Below are positions 10,149 to 21,681 of a stretch of 64,000 nucleotides of DNA, piece after piece. A program made the position numbers and the translations under genes. Origin of the DNA: Mesodorylaimus sp. YZB2_4 (taxonomy: Eukaryota; Nematoda; Enoplea; Dorylaimida; Dorylaimidae); the NCBI GenBank assembly GCA_030248295.1, contig JASANH010000304.1, positions 62,001-126,000 of the forward strand. Reading direction: 5' to 3'. The number at the start of each line of letters is the position of its first letter. The first letter of the stretch is position 1. The notes below the pieces were generated by a model. The model did not search any database and was not told the origin of the DNA. It was given only the letters and a program-made list of their open reading frames with translations.

Positions 10149-11631
10149 GCAGGGAAAAGAGAATGCGAGAAGTAGGTTGTTTGGTCTGGCATCCTAGCTC
10201 GTGATACTGTTTACGGGTCATGTTAGAAGGCACTTATCCTATGACCTGCCAAAACTATGTTGCCCTATAATGTTTCGCCACAGCAGAAACAGTCAACACG
10301 TGTATCTTTTTCATCTTTCCCTCACATCTTTACAACCTTGATCCTTATTTTATATTTCAATTTTTTCAGGGGATGTGACTTTATAAAATTCGAATCATGT
10401 GACATCTCGACCACGATAGCACCCATGATAAAGCGCTGAGTTAGCGGTCTGGCCTGTCATGACTACAGAATTACAGCGAGCAAAGCGAAAGGCACATGTC
10501 CTTGCCATTTCCGAGAAAATAGACTCTCTCTTACCCCCCTTCACCCATTAGTCTTGAAACTTGGATTTTGATCTCTTATCGTCACGCATAAGTTGGCGCT
10601 AAGCTGATCGGAGTGCAGCAAAGTACACCTTCTTCATTATTCGCGCTATGCAGTGCCTTCTTTGCGAAGCTCCCCAATGCATTGCACAAAAGACAGTCTG
10701 TACGCCACAATACACCATTTTACAAGCCTCGTACGACACAAACTTTGAATTTCCCACCATCCGCTTATGACAGTTTTACAATAGTGATAAGTCGCGTACT
10801 TTGCTAGTGTGAACGACGGCCAGAGCCAGCCTTACTTTTTGTTTCGGAAAAGAAGGCGTTGAATAAAAGTCACGAATAGAAAAAGTCAAATAACATGAAG
10901 CGATTTCTCACAGTTTGACCCGCGCACAGGTTTGGGCTTTTCAATGTAAAAATGTCACAAGCGACTTATAGCGGGAAATTCAAAATTTCGCGTAGTACGA
11001 GGCTTGTGAAATGGTTCATAAGAGAACTGCATTATAAACCAATTTAGAGTATTTTGCGAGCTCAAGTTTTTAAAGTTCCCGCCAGCGTCGCTACAGCACT
11101 TTATTACACATCAACCCTTCTCCTCGATGTCCTGTGCGAAAATGGCGAGAGGAAATCAAGAGACATCAAGAACATTTTTTTAGGTCTGCCTCGACAGTCA
11201 AAAAGATTCGTATTGCGGCGTACATTGTTCAAATTTTTTTGAAGCTGTGAAATGTGTTTAGAGCAGGCTGGCACTGAAACTGATTGCGAGCGTCAAATTA
11301 CGTCACACAGGATACGTGCAAAAGCACTGCGGAAATTTTTTACTGGTTGATTTGCTTGAAGATTTCGGTGAGGGAAACGTTTTTTTAAAAAGAGTACAAT
11401 GGTAGATCAAAGCCACCAACATTGTCTATGATCAGTTTCAGATCCAAGCTAAGGTCGCACAGAGACAGAACCTGAACCTAAAATTTTCGTTATTACTGCA
11501 CTCACTCACTCGTCAACCACACATCATCATATCACCTCATATCATCAACATGACTATTTTGATTCACATTTGAACAGAGTCATAACTTGTCGATGAACAT
11601 AAACTGATTGGCACCAAATCACTCAAACATT
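10149..11631. other. Intergenic, no gene recognised
   Basis: Only short open frames occur (60-66 codons) and none has a motif. The sequence is moderately AT-rich with no clear tandem or inverted repeat. Confidence 0.5.
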
Positions 11632-12306
11632 TTAGCTGCTTTCTCGCATTTTGTTCTCATTTCCCTCCACTTTCACTTTCGTCCATACATTATTGATCGC
11701 CCGAAGCATGGAAATTAGTGCCATTCGAAATGTTGCATCTTTCCAGGCGAATAAGTACAGCGGCAGCATCCCATTGACTAGCGATACAGCGATAACGATG
11801 CTCAACCACAGATTCATGCCGAACCCTTGATTTGTGAACATTGTAGCCACTGAAGTCGAAATATAACTGAGTAATGTCACAAATAAAACTACTCTCACTC
11901 GATTCAGAATCAATCTCTGATGTTCTTGCATACCACTCCGGAACACTGTCACGCGAGGCGACTCCTCCGCAACCCTTTTACAAAACCCATTGGCCATTAA
12001 AGGAATGACTCTATAGGACAAAATGGTCAGGAAACACGTCAGAGCGTCGAGAAATCTGGTCACTCCGTAAAGCCAGTTAAACAGGCTCTGGGAGATGGTC
12101 GATGTGCGACGGAAGCATTGCAGCTCAGTGGCGAAATAGCACGCTTGATTAAATGATATTAGGACGTGCGAAGCGTGGGAACAATAGTCAGCGGGATGAG
12201 GTATATATGAGGGAGTTAAACGAGCGTTTAACGTAAACTCCACACTCGCAGTAACGAACCAACTGCTTTCTTTAATTATGGCCCAAATCCAAGCACTGGC
12301 AATCAT
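11632..12306 (-). CDS. Seven-transmembrane receptor, C-terminal half (224 codons, last exon)
   Basis: The frame encodes several hydrophobic stretches. After a polar segment comes a long membrane segment (LFNWLYGVTRFLDALTCFLTILSY). It is followed by a basic loop, a TM6-like segment (RVVLFVTLLSYISTSVATMF) and a TM7-like segment ending in NGMLPLYLFAWKDATFRMAL, which resembles the NPxxY...FR pattern after TM7 of rhodopsin-like GPCRs. The frame therefore looks like about TM4-TM7 plus a short basic tail. The first helices are missing. On the minus strand an acceptor-like AG stands just upstream of the ATG at 12306, so this is probably a terminal exon whose earlier exons I could not locate. The Pro-to-Leu change in the NPxxY-like motif suggests a divergent receptor or a decaying copy. 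Confidence 0.5.
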   Translation of the reverse strand: MIASAWIWAIIKESSWFVTASVEFTLNARLTPSYIPHPADYCSHASHVLISFNQACYFATELQCFRRTSTISQSLFNWLYGVTRFLDALTCFLTILSYRVIPLMANGFCKRVAEESPRVTVFRSGMQEHQRLILNRVRVVLFVTLLSYISTSVATMFTNQGFGMNLWLSIVIAVSLVNGMLPLYLFAWKDATFRMALISMLRAINNVWTKVKVEGNENKMRESS

Positions 12307-12960
12307 AATATATCTGTACCATTCTTTCGTTTATGTTGGTTAGAAAATTTTTGCTAGAGCAGGAGCTTCCAGGCAGAAAGAGGCAGTGAATTCTGGCGGA
12401 AATGTGTTTCCTTCTTAAAACTACAACACGAAGCCTAAAAAAGCGCTCTGCCCGATGGCCAAACGTTGATAAGACTAATCTGGAAATGTGAATAAAAACC
12501 TTTTAATTCTAGTCCAAAGAGTGCAACATTTTTTAGGCGCCGATGATGTTTTCAATGCTGAATGAAGTGAGCGAAACCTTGTCAAAACATGATCATATGA
12601 TTGATAATAAATTTTGGGTTCACTGCACAGTCGATAGCAGCGAAAACGCTAGATAATTTTCGTCCTTGTAATAAATACTGTTTATAATATCGTTTTTCTG
12701 ACGATTCCTAGGCAATAATTTTTTAGTAATTTTTTTCCGCCCAGATAAATGTGTCAGGCCCAGGACAGCTATGTAAGCATGTGAGCCAAGCTTCACAAAC
12801 ATTAGCTTCTATTTCAACTTTCTTAGGAAAGTCCAAGGTTTTCGTTCGCTGTTTTTCTCATTTACAGCAAAGTTTCGTAATTGCATCAGCTCCTCTCGTC
12901 CCCTGCTCTAAGTGAGATCTTTTGATAATAAGGCTGATGGTGCCTTAATGTTGATAATTT
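12307..12960. other. Upstream flank of peptide gene A
   Basis: No gene is recognised. From about 12846 the sequence is related to the upstream flanks of the peptide copies at 15408-15640 and 24110-24350, sharing GTTTTTCTC, CTGCT(C/T)...AAG and a TTTATT(T/C)T...CGAGATAT block. The duplicated unit therefore includes promoter or leader sequence. Confidence 0.5.
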
Positions 12961-13001
12961 ATTTTTCTTTCGAGATATGAGGAGGCTGGTGCTGTGTTTG
13001 A

Positions 13002-13384
13002 ATGCAGCTCCACGTCTCTCCTCCGCGTGTTCAGTCGTGCATCCTTACTGTAACCTTGAAAGCCCAGGCCAATGTCCAGCTTGTGCTGATTCTCTGCCTT
13101 TGTCTGATCTGGACTGTCAACGTGGGCGATGCGAGTTGGACGAAGACAATCAGGATCTGTCCATCGCCTCAGCTGTCGAGCAGATGCAAGCTGATCACCC
13201 CACAACTGCTGGAACGCCAAGCCGACGGGTAGTATAGGTGGCAAACATTCTTTTCAGCGCATAATCTGCATTTGCATCAGTCTCTCACAAATTTTTGAAA
13301 CGACGCTAGTGCAGTACGGTACATTTTTTCAGGCAAGTGTACAAGGCTTTCATGATCCAACGACCTCTGGTGGGGAAACGGTGA
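13002..13384 (+). CDS. Secreted peptide precursor, family copy A (two exons, 92 aa)
   Basis: Exons are 13002-13228 and 13333-13384, joined in phase 2 across a 104-bp GT-AG intron; the total is 279 bases with a terminal TGA. Residues 23-45 are a hydrophobic secretion signal (VQLVLILCLCLIWTVNVGDA). Then comes a peptide with two cysteines eight residues apart (ICPSPQLSSRC), an amphipathic segment (LITPQLLERQADG), and exon 2, VYKAFMIQRPLVGKR, followed at once by the stop. Gly-Lys-Arg is the classic signal for prohormone cleavage and C-terminal amidation. In copy B the equivalent start is an ATG nearer the signal; here that ATG is TTG, so translation must use the ATG at 13002 or the copy is damaged. 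I could not place it in a known neuropeptide family. Confidence 0.6.
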
Positions 13385-13558
13385 ATGTTCAATTGAGCAC
13401 GACTGAGGAGGTAAGGTTTATGTTTGTTTTCTATACCTAGACCAGTTGCTGTTGAATTCACCCAGTTCGATGAAGGGGTTTTTAGTTGATGGGGTTGGTC
13501 AGTGAATGATTGATGTGGAAATCATGGACCAGCAGTACTCATTGTTGGACACATCGTT

Positions 13559-13936
13559 ACCCAGGGTCATGCCTGTGAAACAGTCAAATTCTCGTGCTAG
13601 CACACTGAACCAACTATTCTGTGGTGATGAGTTTCGAATCAAGCCACGCAGCCAAGGTATCGATGCAGTTTATTACTAGCGTCCACTACGCGAAACCAGG
13701 GGGACTCACGCAGGAGCAAGAGAGCCAGCTACAAACGTCGGGTCGTCGAGAAATCGTCTAATCGAACTGATCTGGGCTGAACTGACTGATCTCGCCAGGC
13801 AGGGAGCAGGGCCTTTATATAGGCGATGCGCGCGCGCGGTAATGTTCTATGCTAATAGAGTACACTGAGGCACCTATTACACCTGCCTCTCACGCTTGGC
13901 GCGCGCTTAGAGGGGGGGTTCGACTCCCACCTGGGT
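13559..13936 (+). tRNA. tRNA-like sequence split by a solo LTR (pseudo)
   Basis: The ends ACCCAGG (13559-13565) and CCTGGGT (13930-13936) can pair as a 7-bp acceptor stem. The right part contains CTGCCTCTCACGC, like the anticodon region of the second tRNA-like sequence at 20325, and GGGTTCGACTCCC, a good T-loop/B-box. A 306-bp LTR interrupts the left side, and the D-arm is short or missing. It is a tRNA-derived relic rather than a working tRNA gene. Confidence 0.45.
13576..13881 (-). mobile_element. Solo LTR of a retrotransposon (306 bp)
   Basis: On the minus strand it starts TGTAATAGG and ends GACTGTTTCA, the TG...CA ends expected of an LTR. It is flanked by a perfect 4-bp duplication CCTG (13572-13575 and 13882-13885). 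Inside it, on the minus strand, CCTATATAAAGG serves as a TATA box, and about 130 bases later AATAAA is a polyadenylation signal, the normal U3-R-U5 order. No internal retroelement genes are present, so it arose by LTR-LTR recombination. Confidence 0.8.
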
Positions 13937-15407
13937 GAAGAACTGATTGTCAAATACGTGAAGCCTGAAGTGCGCTGTACAGTGCTTGGCTATTGAAAAA
14001 GTATGACATGACAGATTGCGAACGCACAGTAGTCATACAGACTCTCTGCCAGAGACCGCTTGAGGGTCCAGTAAGTCTGATTGATCGTTCGCGCCTTTCC
14101 GCATCACCAAGGGTTATGAGGGGACTCTAGGAAGTGATTTCCTCAATGATTGAATTCTTGGATGGTAACTGAAGCAAGACTTCCCTAGTCCAAGCGCGGG
14201 AAATTCAGCGTCATGTTTTCTCCAGCCATGAGCGCAATTAACGCCACATCTTAGGTTATAATCGATGAGTAACTGTTGTTTCAGAACCTGGCTGGATTCA
14301 ATCGATTCGATGAATTCGGAAACCTCGTTTCATACAATGAAACTGCGTCTCAATTATTTATCATGTTGTGTAGTAGTAGTCATGAGCGAAGTAGTATTTG
14401 TCAAAAACCTGTTGATGTACTGTGAACGTTCTAGGGGTGGGGGGGGGGGCAGTGCGATTGATGCCACCATCATTTTTATTTGCTGTTGCATTGCAATAAC
14501 ACTCAAGCATTTAATGGGTTCACGATTCGTGTCAATGTCGATCAGCAGGAGTGCACAATAAACTTAAACCACCCACATCTCAAACGCACAAACCCAGTTA
14601 CAATTGAGTTCAATGAGCCTTCAGCCATGTCTGAAGCCACAGACGAGGAAAGAAGCTTGTTGTTGCTATCAAAAGGTTTACCTGGCGTGCATCACCAAAA
14701 AAGCGCAGGAACCACAAGATTGTAGACAGCTTGCACCAGAACGTGAATCAACCGACACCTGGGCCAGTCATGCTTGAGTGGGTACACCATCGAGTACATC
14801 TACGGTGATAACCAAGCTGTGTTTTTAGATCTGCACTATACACAATCCGCGGTGTGAGAACAGGCATGTCCATAGTGGACCGCAGTGCGGACATGAATCC
14901 CCCTAAAAAGCGTGTGTTCAGACTATCCTACTTAGCACTATTACAAAAAATTAGATTTCTATACCGGCTTCGAGCTATGATTGCAGTGCATTTGAACTAA
15001 AATAACGAAATTCAAACTGAAGCAGAAGATAAAGTTCTGTCATAAATAGCGGTCTATATAGGTTCAGGCTCTGTCGCTCTTCACCCATCTTGCACTCAGA
15101 AAGGACAAAACAAGTGACTGCCAGAGTTGATCGGGTCCAAAGTCCAAAATGCGCAACATATTTTAGGCTGTTGTTGCTGAATACTTGATTTTAGGGCCGC
15201 GGGCACAGCCAATAGCAGCACATATTCAAATGAGGATATTAGCCATTTACGTATCTCTTCTTCTCGAGTTGAAAATATTTTTCTAATACTCATCTTGGCC
15301 CGGATAACAATTTTGTCAGGACCCTAGGAGAGCTAACAATATTAACCCGCTATTTTGCCTCTGATATTGGCCCAATCCTGTGAGAAAGGTTCAAGTGTCT
15401 TTATCAC
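13937..15407. other. Intergenic between peptide copies A and B
   Basis: Open frames at 14265-14725 and 15096-15293 have no recognised motif. A run of 11 G lies at 14439-14449, next to another GGGG. I see nothing else I can support. Confidence 0.5.
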
Positions 15408-15642
15408 TTGCTGTTTTTCTCTTACAGCAGGAGTTTCATACCTTCGTCACCTTATCGCGACCTGCTTATCCTAAGTAGAGCTTTCGCTAATAAAGCTCTC
15501 AAGTGCCTCATTTTCCATATCGGTAATAATTTATTCTCCCCTCGAGATATTAGGAGCCTGGCTTCTATCAGGGCGCAGTTTGACCCCATCCATCTCCGTG
15601 TTCAGTCGCTTAAATATCACGCCTCTCACAAGTACGGTAACA

Positions 15643-17665
15643 ATGAAGACCACGGCTGTGCTGATCCTGTGCATCTGTCTGATCAGTACGACCAACCTGG
15701 CCGATGCGGCTCGGATGAAGACAATCAGAATATGTCCAACGCCCCAGATCTCCGACAGGTGCAAAGTGGTCACTAAAGAACAGCTGCAACGACAAGCTGA
15801 CGGGTGCGGTAAGACTAAAAATACAAAATATTAATAGGGCAGGGCAATCGACTGTAGAAATTTAAAATCATATACAGTATACCCTAAGGAAAGGCTTAGT
15901 ACAAAAAGTGCTTAAGTCTTTTTTTACTGCTTTTGAGTAGCAGAGCGAGAAAGATTTCTTTAAGCCACTGAAATCGGGCCCGCAGGTGAGGACTGTTCAT
16001 ATTGGTGTCAAACCATACCTGGCCTGGACTCTCCCTAATGCCAGTGTTATATAACGTTATCACTTATCAGTGAGCATATAAGGGGGGCTTTTCTTCCCAG
16101 TTAGGCACTTCTTGTCCTAAAACTGTAGTTTTTTGCAACTGCACACAAAATATCAGCAGGAATAACCTGAACTTAGACAATTTGATGATGGCCGAACTTC
16201 CATCACTCTGATAGCTTATCATTAGCGCATGTATTAACAAAACAGAGGAGTTTTTTTAGCCCGGATTTCTGATCCTTGATGAAGCCGCTGTGATGAGGTC
16301 AAAACATTACTGATACCTTATCACTGAATGAAACTATTCATACGACAATTTTTACAACATGTCAAGTTTCTTTGATTTACTAACTGAGACCGGTAATCTG
16401 GCAAGAAAATCAAGCTCCTAGAATGTCTCAAAATCAAAGCTGCGGGCATGGCATAAAATCAAAGCACTTCGAAGGAACCGCTCAAAATTAAAGCTCCTGA
16501 CATGGCATAAAATGCGAAACTCCGTTTCTTTCAAATTAGATTCATTGCCATCATCAACGCTGCCGTCTCCAATAATGTTCTTGTAAAACTTAACTGTTGG
16601 TGGCAACGGCACATGGTTGAGCAAAGCCATGATGTCATTCACTTTCGCTTGCTTGATTGGCAAAAATGATGTACAGTATACGCAGGCACCAATGCTTGCA
16701 TAACTTTTCTTACTGACGAAATGTTGACGCCTCGTTTATTTTTGATGTGCAAATCGATTGTGAGCTCATCAAGAAGATCTTGACGTCCTTTGGCTCCACA
16801 TCTTTCGAAAATAGACACCCACGAATTAGCATCATTTTTGTTGGATTAGCTGCCATCACCTTCGACAAGGCAGTTCGATAATCCATCACTTTTGCACTTG
16901 CATAATTTCCATATGGAAATCATGATGATACGGGTAGAATTCACGGTTGATCACTATGTACTAGCAGTGCAGAGATCATGCCTCCGCCTACCAGTTCTAC
17001 CTGAGCCTGCAGTTTCCCAAGTTTTTCACAACACTGTTTCGCCGGCCTAGTGGGCAACCAAATGGAGAGCGAGCTTTGCAAATTCTAGAGAATCGTCATG
17101 AGGCATCCCCTGATTTTGAATCGTTTTAGAAAAAATTTTTCTAGCAAGGTTTAACTATGAGGTAAAGTGCATTCTAGAATCGATGTCGGAATATTGAAAA
17201 AAGAGTGTGATATTCGGATTCAGCACCCACATTTTAGTGGGGATAGCCAAAATTCTTGACCTCCAACACCGATGTAATCGAAATTCACGATTTTAAAGAG
17301 GGGACCATCGAGAAATAAAAATGTCTTCTTTCCAAGTAAGTTTTGAAAGCGAGCCAAAAATTCGGGCACTACATGAACCGTGGTACAAATCTAAATTTTC
17401 CAGAATCCGATATCGATTCTAGAGCGCACCCTCTTTAAAAGTAACCATGCTCTGCAACTACCATGGTGAGGGAGCGTACATCACTTTGTTGCTTTCTAGG
17501 CAATTATACAAAGCCTTCATGATCCAAAGAGCAATTGTGGGGAAAAGGTCGATGGCAGACAACAAAGAACAAAAGGTAGGGTTTCGCATTTTTCCTAAAT
17601 CCAACAGAATTCGTGGATCTATATCTTTTACCAATTGTGTCTCGGCACCCGCGGCAGAAAACTGA
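15643..17665 (+). CDS. Secreted peptide precursor, family copy B (two exons seen)
   Basis: Exon 1 is 15643-15803 and exon 2 starts at 17500, joined in phase 2. The protein begins with a strong signal peptide (MKTTAVLILCICLISTTNLADA). It continues with a Cys-X8-Cys segment (ICPTPQISDRC), a Lys/Gln-rich helix-like segment, and exon 2 with QLYKAFMIQRAIVGKR, then SMADNKEQK. The GKR site predicts a mature amidated peptide of roughly 40 residues ending in Ala-Ile-Val-amide. Without further splicing the frame ends at 17665 (108 aa); a GTAGGG donor-like site after 17575 could instead lead to a third exon. The exon-1 donor GTGCGG is weak, but every copy breaks at the same place. This is the best-preserved member of the family. 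Confidence 0.6.
15804..17499 (+). other. Intron of peptide gene B
   Basis: About 1.7 kb against 104 bp in copy A and about 0.9 kb in copy C, so it has grown by insertion. It contains the inverted-repeat element at 17158-17436. Confidence 0.5.
17158..17436. mobile_element. 280-bp MITE-like inverted repeat
   Basis: The left arm (17158-17192) and the inverted right arm (17402-17436) share TTCTAGAATCGAT(G/A)TCGGA with flanking AGG and GTGC. The interior is non-coding. It sits in the intron of peptide gene B. Confidence 0.65.
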
Positions 17666-17726
17666 CATTTGAGCCTCAGATTTGCGGGGTGATCGAGATT
17701 TTGCTGCTCTGTGTGCGGGGAAGGGA

Positions 17727-17740
17727 GGGGGGGGGGGGGG
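17727..17740 (+). repeat. Poly-G run (14 G)
   Basis: Fourteen G in a row, preceded by GGGG and GGG blocks, form a G-quadruplex-capable tract. Its length may be assembly-sensitive. Confidence 0.8.
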
Positions 17741-18736
17741 TAAAAGTGCTCAATTTGCTCACCTGGCGGTAGAGCATCCATTTCTCCCATCATTTTGAGG
17801 CTACAAGCCTCATTAGCCTCGCAATGCAGGGATGCTCAGGTGTCAGTTGGCTGATCTGTGCTGCTGAGCGACCCGCAAATAATGGATTTTGAGTCATTTA
17901 CAAAGGAGTAACTACTGCTTGGCACGGTTTTCTTCTCTGCACCTATCAGGTACTAGTCAGAAAGGTGGCCTGTGTACTCGACCTAACCCGATCCGACCCA
18001 CCTGAACCCGACTTTTTGAGTCAGGTTTTCAGGTTCGGGCAACAGTCTGGTAACTGATGTTGGAGCCGGCCGCCGGGCATATCGCATGGCTACTGGTTTC
18101 CTCAGATCATAATATCTCAAGGAATCTAGCCCTGCTTCGAATGCTAAATATTGTACTGTCAAGGGAGCTACAGTAAGGATTTCCCTTCCCTCTACGGTTT
18201 ACTGAGCAGAGAATTAAAAGTCATGCCCTTTTTCGATATTTGGCCATCGTCAGTGCACCCCTTATGATTCTTAGGCAATCAATCATTTTCGATTTCAGAG
18301 TCACGACTCGCCTAATTTGAAAAATTCGCAGGGGGCATTAATGATTTGAAAGTATACTGCTCGCTATTCCGTGTACTTATCTGCGGGAATAAACACAATT
18401 ATGGTCAAAGGCTGGTTGATGTATCGTTCTCATGGGAGACGATGGCAGCTAAGGATATCCATTTGAGAATTTGACCTTCTTCTTTCAAATAAAACTTTTG
18501 CGTTTGTTTAGCCGTAGTCTGCGTTGGACGTTGCGACTAAACTTCCTGCTGCGCAAGTCATAGCAATATCGTACTGTACTGATAATTGAACATCTTTAAA
18601 TTGATGACCAGCTCGACATTGAGGCAATCCACATTTTCTCACGCCTATTAGCGAACATACAGGTTTATTATCACTTTTTACCGCATCACCAAAGTCGGGT
18701 ATAGTCGACGATTGAGGGCCACGCTACAACCCGAGT
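17741..18736. other. Downstream flank of peptide gene B, part of the duplicated block
   Basis: No coding feature is seen. The stretch around 18290-18410 (ACTGCTCGCTATT, GGGAATAAACACAATTA) is related to 26010-26120, downstream of copy C, which supports duplication of the whole block. Confidence 0.5.
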
Positions 18737-19109
18737 GAATTTCAGCTTCGCGGGCTCTAGCAGACATATGGTGGTGCGAAATAGATCGCGATTGACCAAC
18801 CAGTTTGACGTGTGCGCACAAGGCATTCTTCACTTCGGCAAATTTTGATGAGAACCCAGGAATTCGGCATCAAAAGGCTATTAAAACAACATAATATTTG
18901 AAGTGGCGCACTCAAACACGCACTTTCACAGCCTTTCGATGCTAACTTCTCGGCTTTTCGTCCAAAGTAGCCGGAATTGAAAATGCCATACAGGGTGGTT
19001 AATCGCGGCGGCGAATCTATTGCGAGGTGCGCACACGCCAGACTGGCAAGTAAATCGTGATCCATTTCGAACTGCCACATGTCTGCTAGAGCCCGTGAAG
19101 CCGAATTTC
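18737..19109. mobile_element. Foldback / long-TIR element, copy 2
   Basis: The arms at 18737-18819 and 19028-19109 are inverted copies of each other and are related to the outer arms of the element at 5498-6252, sharing gtgcgcacacgcca and tctgctagagcccg. The centre is about 200 bp and unrelated to copy 1. No coding frame is evident. Confidence 0.75.
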
Positions 19110-19218
19110 AAGAAAAGTGTGCCCTGCACACATTCTACGCGCTGCGTCTTATGGCGCGGGTACTCATTCGCCCCATGCGCTTCGGCTTGCCGGTTTCTGC
19201 TTTAGAAAACAGATCCCC

Positions 19219-19335
19219 ACTAAAAAAAAAAAAAATATAATAAACATATAAAAATATACAAAAAAAATATTTTTTTTTAGAAAAAATAAAAAAAATAATT
19301 AAAAAAAAAAATAAAAAAAAAAAAAAAAATTATAC
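19219..19335. repeat. A/T-only low-complexity tract
   Basis: More than 100 bp made almost only of A and T, mainly A-runs on the plus strand, right after the foldback element. Confidence 0.85.
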
Positions 19336-20324
19336 ATAAATTGATTTAGCTGACTTCTCCTATTTTCTTCCGAGTTGAACAACGTTCCCACTTATTGCTC
19401 CCCTCTTTCTTCTATTATACATTTTTTGTCTGTGCACCTGAAGTGAGTCAGACGCCAAAACCACCAGACCTCGACGTCAGGCGCCTATTGCCTATTGCCT
19501 AACCTATTGCGTAGCGACCTAGGTCAAGGCTTGAAGTGACCGTAGATTCATGTGGAATCAACCAACATGTACAACGTTGGTATCGCCCCTCCGAGATCTA
19601 CATTAACGCGCCATGCCGTCTCAGGGAACGCATACACGACTGAAACCACTGCAAAGAATCATTCATTGACAAGCCCAAAAAAACCGGTTTGTAATCTCGG
19701 AAACTCTTTCCGCGCCTGTCACGATAATCCACCTCACAAAGTTTTGCTAGTGAACATTTCTTTCAGCAGTGCCTTTCGCATTTTCCAGCTGGACTGGACT
19801 GTTTTTTACCTACCTTGCATCTAATTATATATATCCGCATGGAGTGACTGCCAACTAGCGCCCCCTCAAATCTTTGAATACAATACTTATCGCGCACGGA
19901 AAATGTAATATACATTCATATTATGTATTCGAACTTTATTTTCGTTTTGCATGAAACACATTGAAAAGCTGCATGATTACGTTTAGACTAGCTCGAACCA
20001 GTTTTTGATCCGTTGAGCAACAAGCCGGGCTTTCCACGCTTCATTACCCATGTGCCCTCGTCTTTTCTGAAATAATTATTACAAATGCAATCAACGGATG
20101 TTAAGTCGAGAATTTTTTTATCCCAGGGGCATGATGGGGGCATTACTAGGTTTCAGGCGATGAAAGTTGGCGTTCCACTGAAAAACGCTTTGCAGACAAT
20201 AATCTTGACATCAAGTGCCATACGGTATGTTTCCCCCCTCATTTTTCATGTTCATGTTTTACCACATCACCAAACGCTTATGCGCACTCGAAGGTGAAGA
20301 GACACATTTTACACGAAATGATTT
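19336..20324. other. Intergenic, no gene recognised
   Basis: A 90-codon frame at 19552-19824 has no motif. Nothing else is supported. Confidence 0.45.
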
Positions 20325-20409
20325 ACCGGCCCACGAGTCGAACACTCGCCCGTAACTGCGCACCTGGCGTGAGAGGCAGAAGCCTAACCCAGCAGACCAC
20401 GAGGCCGGT
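20325..20409 (-). tRNA. tRNA-like sequence (tRNA pseudogene or SINE head)
   Basis: On the minus strand ACCGGCC and GGCCGGT form a perfect 7-bp acceptor stem around 85 nt. A D-arm/A-box-like TGGTCTGCTGGGTTAGGC, an anticodon region with CTCTCAC (as in Glu-type tRNAs) and a B-box-like GTGTTCGACTCG are in order. The anticodon stem and the T-loop register are imperfect, so it is probably not a working tRNA. Confidence 0.5.
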
Positions 20410-21531
20410 CCTCTTGCGTAAAGAAGGATGAAGGATCATGGAAATAACATTGATTTAGAATTTTCCAAGCAATACCTTTCGAAAAGGGTTAAAAATTTTG
20501 AGAAACACACCAATTTGTATGTTATTGCTAAGCAGGCAGGCTTCTCTTAGTCAGAAATGCAATACGGTAAAAGAGCTCAATTTGAAAAGATGGCGGAAAT
20601 TGAAAAACTGGATTCAAAAAAAAAGATTTTTTCCTTTCGAAGATGGGATTGCCGAATTCGACTTGGTTTGTGCCAGTTGCGCTCCCATAGTTATCTTCCC
20701 CTCTGGTCAGATCCGCCTTTATCGCGTTGTCGATCAATATCGAGCTGATGCATCTGGAGGCAGAGGTAAACAAAAATTGTGAAGCACTACAAAAAACCGC
20801 CATCTGTGTCATTCGATGGCTAATCGATTGAATCGATAATTGCAAGATTATACACAGTGATTAGTAGGTGTTCTGATTGACGAGGATGGGTATCAGTCCA
20901 AAATAGAAATTGAGGGCTCAAAGTGAATTCCCAGTCCTAAGTTACTTTCGGTCTGGAGTGTGCTGCACTGAATGGACAGGCATAGTCTTCTTCCCAGATG
21001 CATGGGCTGTGCGCATGACGTCAAGTATGAACAACATGAAGTAACGCGCCAAGTGCCCTTCCAGAAACATCTCTGTCAGCCTAGTAGGTACACGAATTCA
21101 GGGCACCTGCTTCAGCCAGGTATGCGAATTCGTGCAATCTATTCCTGATCAGAATTTTTCCGACGCTGTGTTTGCTATCCTCGTACTTTACGAATACAAA
21201 CAGTACAGTACACGCTATTTCACCCATTCTGGGTATAACTAGTTTTCTGTAGTTGATTGAGGGTTAATCAAGCCTTCGCAACTGAAACTTAAAAAAGAAG
21301 CGGATAAAGTGAGAGAAACATTCAAGTTTTACAAAGAACTGTAGATTTAGAATTGACTTCGGAGTGAGAAGGTCGGGCAAAAAAGATTGATGACCCGAAC
21401 CAGAGCAGGCTTCTGGGTTTGTGAATTGCGAACTGAGCGGGCGAATCGTGGAAGCTCGTGTACACACAGTAGTAGCGAAAAAAACTAAATTCAATACCTA
21501 CACTACAATTTAGCGTACAAACAGCACATGA
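20410..21531. other. Intergenic, no gene recognised
   Basis: Frames of 60-105 codons on both strands near 20500-20850 lack motifs. This is upstream flank of the mucin-like pseudogene. Confidence 0.45.
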
Positions 21532-21621
21532 TTGCCAGTAATTCAGGAGATCATTATTGTGAAACCAGTATTTAATAACAGACTGTCAGCAGCTCCTGCC
21601 TTCTCCTTGTTCACCCAAAAC

Positions 21622-21629
21622 TATAAAAA
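21622..21629 (+). promoter_or_regulatory. TATA box of mucin-like gene copy 1
   Basis: TATAAAAA lies 60 bases before the ATG at 21682. It is identical in position and context to that of copy 2 at 27753, within about 150 bp of almost identical promoter sequence. Confidence 0.7.
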
Positions 21630-21681
21630 TGTGAGAGAAGATTGGGGATCATCGCAAGTTGATGCTCCACCAGGATCGAGA

